Source: Spinactinospora alkalitolerans
GTDB lineage: Bacteria; Actinomycetota; Actinomycetes; Streptosporangiales; Streptosporangiaceae
Length of the DNA stretch: 64,000 bases
Direction of reading: 5' to 3'
Assembly (NCBI RefSeq): GCF_013408795.1
Contig: NZ_JACCCC010000001.1
Coordinates: 62,001 to 126,000, forward strand
In this document: positions 60,453-64,000 of the stretch, one piece after another
Layout of the letters: every line of letters begins with the position of its first letter
Numbering within the stretch: the first letter of the stretch is position 1
Program-made: the position numbers and the translations under genes
The notes under the pieces: generated by a model
Database searches by the model: none
What the model was told of the DNA's origin: nothing
The model's input: only the letters and a program-made list of their open reading frames with translations

Positions 60453-61745
60453 ATGGACGGGCAGAGGCTGACGGTGCTGTTCCTACCGGAGAGCGCCTAC
60501 GGACCGACGAACAACTGCATCGGGATCGGCGACGCCCTGCGCTGCCGCGGGCACCGCGTGGTCTTCGCCGCGGAGGCGTCGTGGAAGGGGCGGCTGGCGG
60601 CGCTGGGCTTCGAGGAGGAGCTCGTCGACCTCGCCCCGCCGCCCGCCGACGGGCGGCAGGAGGAGCCGGGGCAGTTCTGGAAGGACTACATCGCCGAAAC
60701 CTCCCCCGAGTTCCGCAGGCCGACGTTCGACCAGCTCACCACCGTCACCGCCGACATCTACGCCACGCTCACCGAGGGCGCGCGCTACGCCGAGCCCCGG
60801 CTCAGGCGGATCATCGCCGAGGTGCGCCCCGACGTGATCGTCGAGGACAACGTGGTGCTGTTCCCGGCCCTGGCCACCGCGGGCGTGCCGCTGGTGCGGA
60901 TCGCCTCGTGCAATCCGCTGGAGGTCCCCGGCATCGACGTGCCGCCGATCTTCTCCGGCTACCCCTCCAACGACCGCACCCAGTGGCGGCGCTTCCGGGT
61001 GGAGTTCGAGCGGACCCACCGCAGGCTGTGGAGCCGGTTCAACCAGTGGGTGCAGACGCAGGGCGCCGGGCCGCTGCCCTATCTGCGCTTCATGCCCGAG
61101 GCCGACGTCAACCTCTACCTCTACCCCGAGGTCGCCGACTACGTGGACCGCAGGGAGATGAACCCCAACTGGGTCCGCCTGGAGTCCTCGGTCCGGCGCA
61201 CCGACGAGCCCTTCGAGGTGCCCGACAAGATCGCGCGGGGCGAGGGGTCGCTGATCTACTTCAGCCTCGGCTCGCTGGGCTCGGCCGACGTGGAGCTCAT
61301 GCAGCGGCTCATCGACATGCTGGAGCACACCGTGCACCGCTACATCGTCTCCATGGGGCCCCGGCACGAGGAGCTGCGGCTGCCCGCCAACATGTGGGGC
61401 GAGGAGTTCCTGCCGCAGACCACGATCCTGCCGCTGGTGGACCTGGTGATCACGCACGGCGGCAACAACACCGTCACCGAGTCCTTCCACTTCGGCAAGC
61501 CCATGGTGGTGCTGCCGCTGTTCTGGGACCAGTACGACAACGCCCAGCGCATCCAGGAGCTCGGGTTCGGCGCGCGGCTGGACACCTACCGGGTCACCTT
61601 CCGCGAGCTGCACGAGGCGATGGAGCGCCTCCTCGGCAACGCCTGGATGCGCCAGCACCTGCGCGAGATCGGCGCGGAGATCAGGGAGCGCAACGGGCTG
61701 GACCTCGCGGCGGACGAGATCGAGCGGATCGGCCGGGTCGGGTGA
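60453..61745 (+). CDS. family-1 (UGT/MGT-like) glycosyltransferase, first copy
   Basis: 430 residues from ATG 60453 (GGAGG 9 bases upstream). The N-terminal acceptor domain starts LTVLFLPESAYGPTNNCIG. The C-terminal donor domain has GSLIYFSLGSLGSADVEL and the GT1 signature LPLVDLVITHGGNNTVTES followed by GKPMVVLPLFWDQYDNAQR. It would transfer a sugar from an NDP-sugar to a small molecule or lipid in the cytoplasm. No biosynthetic cluster surrounds it. A near-identical paralogue follows. Confidence 0.88.
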   Translation: MDGQRLTVLFLPESAYGPTNNCIGIGDALRCRGHRVVFAAEASWKGRLAALGFEEELVDLAPPPADGRQEEPGQFWKDYIAETSPEFRRPTFDQLTTVTADIYATLTEGARYAEPRLRRIIAEVRPDVIVEDNVVLFPALATAGVPLVRIASCNPLEVPGIDVPPIFSGYPSNDRTQWRRFRVEFERTHRRLWSRFNQWVQTQGAGPLPYLRFMPEADVNLYLYPEVADYVDRREMNPNWVRLESSVRRTDEPFEVPDKIARGEGSLIYFSLGSLGSADVELMQRLIDMLEHTVHRYIVSMGPRHEELRLPANMWGEEFLPQTTILPLVDLVITHGGNNTVTESFHFGKPMVVLPLFWDQYDNAQRIQELGFGARLDTYRVTFRELHEAMERLLGNAWMRQHLREIGAEIRERNGLDLAADEIERIGRVG

Positions 61746-62028
61746 GGGGCGGGAGGCACGGCCGGTTCCGGTCCCGGAGGACAGAGTGGTGTATCCCATG
61801 TGGGCAATTGCACGTAAGAAATCCATCTGACCTGCTATTCAACGGAATCAGGCGCTTTGGGGGTCAACGACCGTCAAATTCTTCCGCCGAAGGCACTGTT
61901 GCCGAAGAATTAAAACTGGTACTCACATAGGGGTATGGCTCCCGTGCGCCCAGTGGAATCGCCCGATAGGTCCCATAGGGTGCTAAACGGCTATCCGGTA
62001 TCAAAAGCGACAGGTGGTGCTCTGGCTG

Positions 62029-63318
62029 ATGGCAGATCGGGAACTGACGGTGCTGTTCATGCCCGAAAGCGCCTACGGTCCGACCAACAACTGCATCGGG
62101 ATCGGCGACGTCCTGCGCCGGCGCGGGCACCGCGTGGTCTTCGCCGCGGAGGCGTCGTGGAAGGGGCGGCTGGCGCCACTGGGCTTCGAAGAGGCCCTCG
62201 TCGACCTCGCGCCACCGCCGGAGGAGGGCGGCGCCGAGCAGGACGCGGGGCAGTTCTGGAAGGACTACATCGCCGAGATCTCCCCGCAGTTCCGCAAGAC
62301 CACGTCGGAGCAGTTGGAGACGGTGGTCAAGCCCATCTACGAGGAGCTGATCTCCGGGGTCCGCTACGCGGAGCCGCAGCTCAGGCGGATCATCGCCGAG
62401 GTGCGCCCCGACGTGGTCGTCGAGGACAACGTGGTGCTGTTCCCGGCCCTGGCCACCGCGGACGCGCCGTTCGTGCGCATGCTCTCCTGCAACCCGCTGG
62501 AGATGCCCGGCCCTGACGTGCCGCCGCCCTTCTCGGGCCTGGCCACGGGGGAGCGCCGCGCCGCCACCGCGTTCCACGCCGAGTTCGAACGCACCCACGG
62601 GGCGATGTGGGCCGACTTCAACGCCTACGTCCAGGAGCAGGGCGCACCCGCGCTGCCGCACATGCGGTTCATGCCCGAGGGCGACCTCAACCTCTACCTC
62701 TATCCCGAAGTGGCCGACTACACCGACCGCCGCCCGCTCGGCGACGGCTGGCACCGGCTGGACTCCTCGGTGCGCCGCACCGGCGGACCCGCGGAGCTGC
62801 CGGACCACATCGCCAAGGGCGAGGGGTCGCTGATCTACTTCAGCCTCGGCTCGCTGGGCTCGGCCGACGTCGACCTGATGCGCAGGGTGATCGACGTCCT
62901 CGGCGGGACCAGCCACCGCTACATCGTCTCCAAGGGCCCCCGCCACGACGAGATCGAGCTGCCCCCGAACATGTGGGGCGAGGAGTTCCTGTCCCAGACC
63001 GAGATCCTGCCGCTGGTGGACCTGGTGATCACGCACGGCGGCAACAACACCGTCACCGAGTCCTTCCACTTCGGCAAGCCGATGATCGTCCTGCCGCTGT
63101 TCTGGGACCAGTACGACAACGCCCAGCGCGTCCAGGAGCTGGGGTTCGGGCTGCGCATGGACGCCTACGGCTTCCGGCCCGACGAGCTGCGCGCCGGCGT
63201 GGAGAGCCTGCTCGGCAACGTCGGACTCCGCCGCCACCTGGACGAGATCGGCGCCGCGATCCGCGAACGCGAAGGCGTGGTGCGGGCCGCCGACCTCATC
63301 CAATCAGCGGCCCGCTGA
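62029..63318 (+). CDS. family-1 (UGT/MGT-like) glycosyltransferase, second copy
   Basis: 429 residues from ATG 62029; GTG 62014 is the alternative. It is a tandem duplicate of the previous gene, with long identical blocks (SAYGPTNNCIGIGD, VVFAAEASWKGRLA, GEGSLIYFSLGSLGSAD, ITHGGNNTVTESFHFGKPM). Differences concentrate in the middle, where acceptor binding is expected, so substrate range may have split. A 283-base AT-richer gap separates the copies, suggesting its own promoter. Confidence 0.88.
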   Translation: MADRELTVLFMPESAYGPTNNCIGIGDVLRRRGHRVVFAAEASWKGRLAPLGFEEALVDLAPPPEEGGAEQDAGQFWKDYIAEISPQFRKTTSEQLETVVKPIYEELISGVRYAEPQLRRIIAEVRPDVVVEDNVVLFPALATADAPFVRMLSCNPLEMPGPDVPPPFSGLATGERRAATAFHAEFERTHGAMWADFNAYVQEQGAPALPHMRFMPEGDLNLYLYPEVADYTDRRPLGDGWHRLDSSVRRTGGPAELPDHIAKGEGSLIYFSLGSLGSADVDLMRRVIDVLGGTSHRYIVSKGPRHDEIELPPNMWGEEFLSQTEILPLVDLVITHGGNNTVTESFHFGKPMIVLPLFWDQYDNAQRVQELGFGLRMDAYGFRPDELRAGVESLLGNVGLRRHLDEIGAAIREREGVVRAADLIQSAAR

Positions 63319-63330
63319 CCGCCGTACCGC

Positions 63331-63356
63331 GTCCGGGGTGCGGCCGCACCCCGGAC
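63331..63356. terminator. bidirectional palindromic terminator
   Basis: GTCCGGGGTGCGG (63331-63343) and its exact complement (63344-63356) form a 26-base perfect palindrome between the convergent glycosyltransferase and clpB ends. Confidence 0.7.
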
Positions 63357-63358
63357 GG

Positions 63359-64000
63359 TCAGGTGGGGGTCGGGACGGTGGCGGGGGTGACGCTCAGGGC
63401 GTCCTTGGTCTCGTCGAGGTCGACGACGACCGTGTCGCCCTCCTTGAGGTCGCCCGCGAGCAGCGCCTTGGCGAGCGGGTCGCCGATGGAGGCCTGCACC
63501 AGGCGGCGCAGCGGGCGGGCGCCGTAGACCGGGTCGTAGCCGGTGAGCGCGAGCCACTCGCGGGCGGCCGGGGTGACGTCCAGATGCAGCCTGCGGTCGG
63601 CCAGGCGCCGGCCCAGCCGGTCGATCTGCAGGTCGACGATCCGGGTCAGTTCGGTCGTGGACAGCGCGTCGAACATGATCACGTCGTCCAGCCGGTTCAG
63701 GAACTCCGGCTTGAACGTGTTGCGCACCACCGTCATAACCTTGTCCTGCCGGCCCTTCTCCTCCAGCGCCGGGTCCACCAGGAACTGCGAGCCCAGGTTG
63801 GAGGTGAGGATCAGCAGCGTGTTGCGGAAGTCCACCTGCCGGCCCTGGCCGTCGGTGAGGCGGCCGTCGTCGAGCACCTGCAGCAGGGTGTCGAAGACCT
63901 CGATGTGCGCCTTCTCCACCTCGTCCAGCAGCACGACGGTGTAGGGGCGGCGGCGCACCGCCTCGGTGAGCTGACCGCCCTCCTCATAGCCGACGTAGCC
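63359..64000 (-). CDS. clpB: ClpB disaggregase, C-terminal part (cut by window edge)
   Basis: 213 C-terminal residues are visible. They belong to the second AAA+ module: Walker B VVLLDEVEKAH, sensor-1 LTSNLGS, the arginine-finger region KPEFLNRLDDVIMFDAL and sensor-2 in GARPLRRLVQ. ClpB is a hexameric ATPase that rescues aggregated proteins together with DnaK. Its 5' part and any heat-shock (HAIR/HspR) control sites are beyond the edge. Confidence 0.93.
   Translation of the reverse strand, partial: GYVGYEEGGQLTEAVRRRPYTVVLLDEVEKAHIEVFDTLLQVLDDGRLTDGQGRQVDFRNTLLILTSNLGSQFLVDPALEEKGRQDKVMTVVRNTFKPEFLNRLDDVIMFDALSTTELTRIVDLQIDRLGRRLADRRLHLDVTPAAREWLALTGYDPVYGARPLRRLVQASIGDPLAKALLAGDLKEGDTVVVDLDETKDALSVTPATVPTPT

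Overview
The window is GC-rich, with dense genes, many GTG/TTG starts, strongly G/C-biased third positions and typical high-GC Gram-positive families: a conservon (Cvn) cassette, a GAF-ANTAR protein, SigB/F- and SigR-type sigma factors, a transmembrane Ser/Thr kinase and an Rv2629-like protein. This points to an actinomycete. A Nocardiopsis/Streptosporangiales-type organism is my inference; the sequence alone does not prove it. I saw no rRNA, tRNA or CRISPR array.

Left part (1-37 kb), ordinary chromosome: end of hisG, a spermidine-synthase-like protein, thioredoxin, two DUF202 membrane proteins; a surface-glycan set (epimerase, PIG-L deacetylase, WbqC-like protein, processive family-2 glycosyltransferase); SURF1; a candidate small RNA; a Ser/Thr kinase; an alpha/beta hydrolase without the usual serine nucleophile; paired crcB fluoride-channel genes; an ABC-2 exporter with an XRE regulator; betaine synthesis (betB and a GMC oxidase) followed by a collapsed betaine-uptake operon; GAF-ANTAR and SigB-like regulators; purS, purQ and purL with two unrelated genes between them; a SigR-like sigma factor; a 2-oxoacid dehydrogenase operon (E1alpha, E1beta, E2); a quinone oxidoreductase with its middle deleted; and a NarL-type histidine kinase.

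Middle (37.42-46.85 kb): a 9.4-kb phage-satellite-like element has inserted at the ninth codon of the response-regulator gene that follows the kinase. It carries a large serine integrase, an unusual non-coding region with two related nested inverted-repeat modules and a 28-bp perfect inverted repeat, a scaffold-like protein, an HK97-type major capsid protein, a P27-like small terminase, an HNH nuclease, a GntR-type regulator and several small unknown proteins. Portal, large terminase, protease and tail genes are absent. The right attachment arm re-creates the codons for R-V-L-L-A-E with mostly synonymous codons and supplies a new start, so the response regulator is rebuilt as an intact gene under the element's end.

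Right part (47-64 kb): a long gene-poor stretch; an acyl-CoA dehydrogenase homologue lacking the catalytic glutamate; a complete conservon (histidine-kinase-like CvnA, roadblock CvnB, DUF742 CvnC, GTPase CvnD) with a GAF protein; a GntR/MFS pair; a large FadE-type acyl-CoA dehydrogenase behind a nest of palindromes; an RDD membrane protein; two tandemly duplicated family-1 glycosyltransferases; and the 3' part of clpB.

Four copies of a roughly 100-120-bp dispersed repeat lie in intergenic positions (15.8, 20.2, 27.9 and 48.7 kb).
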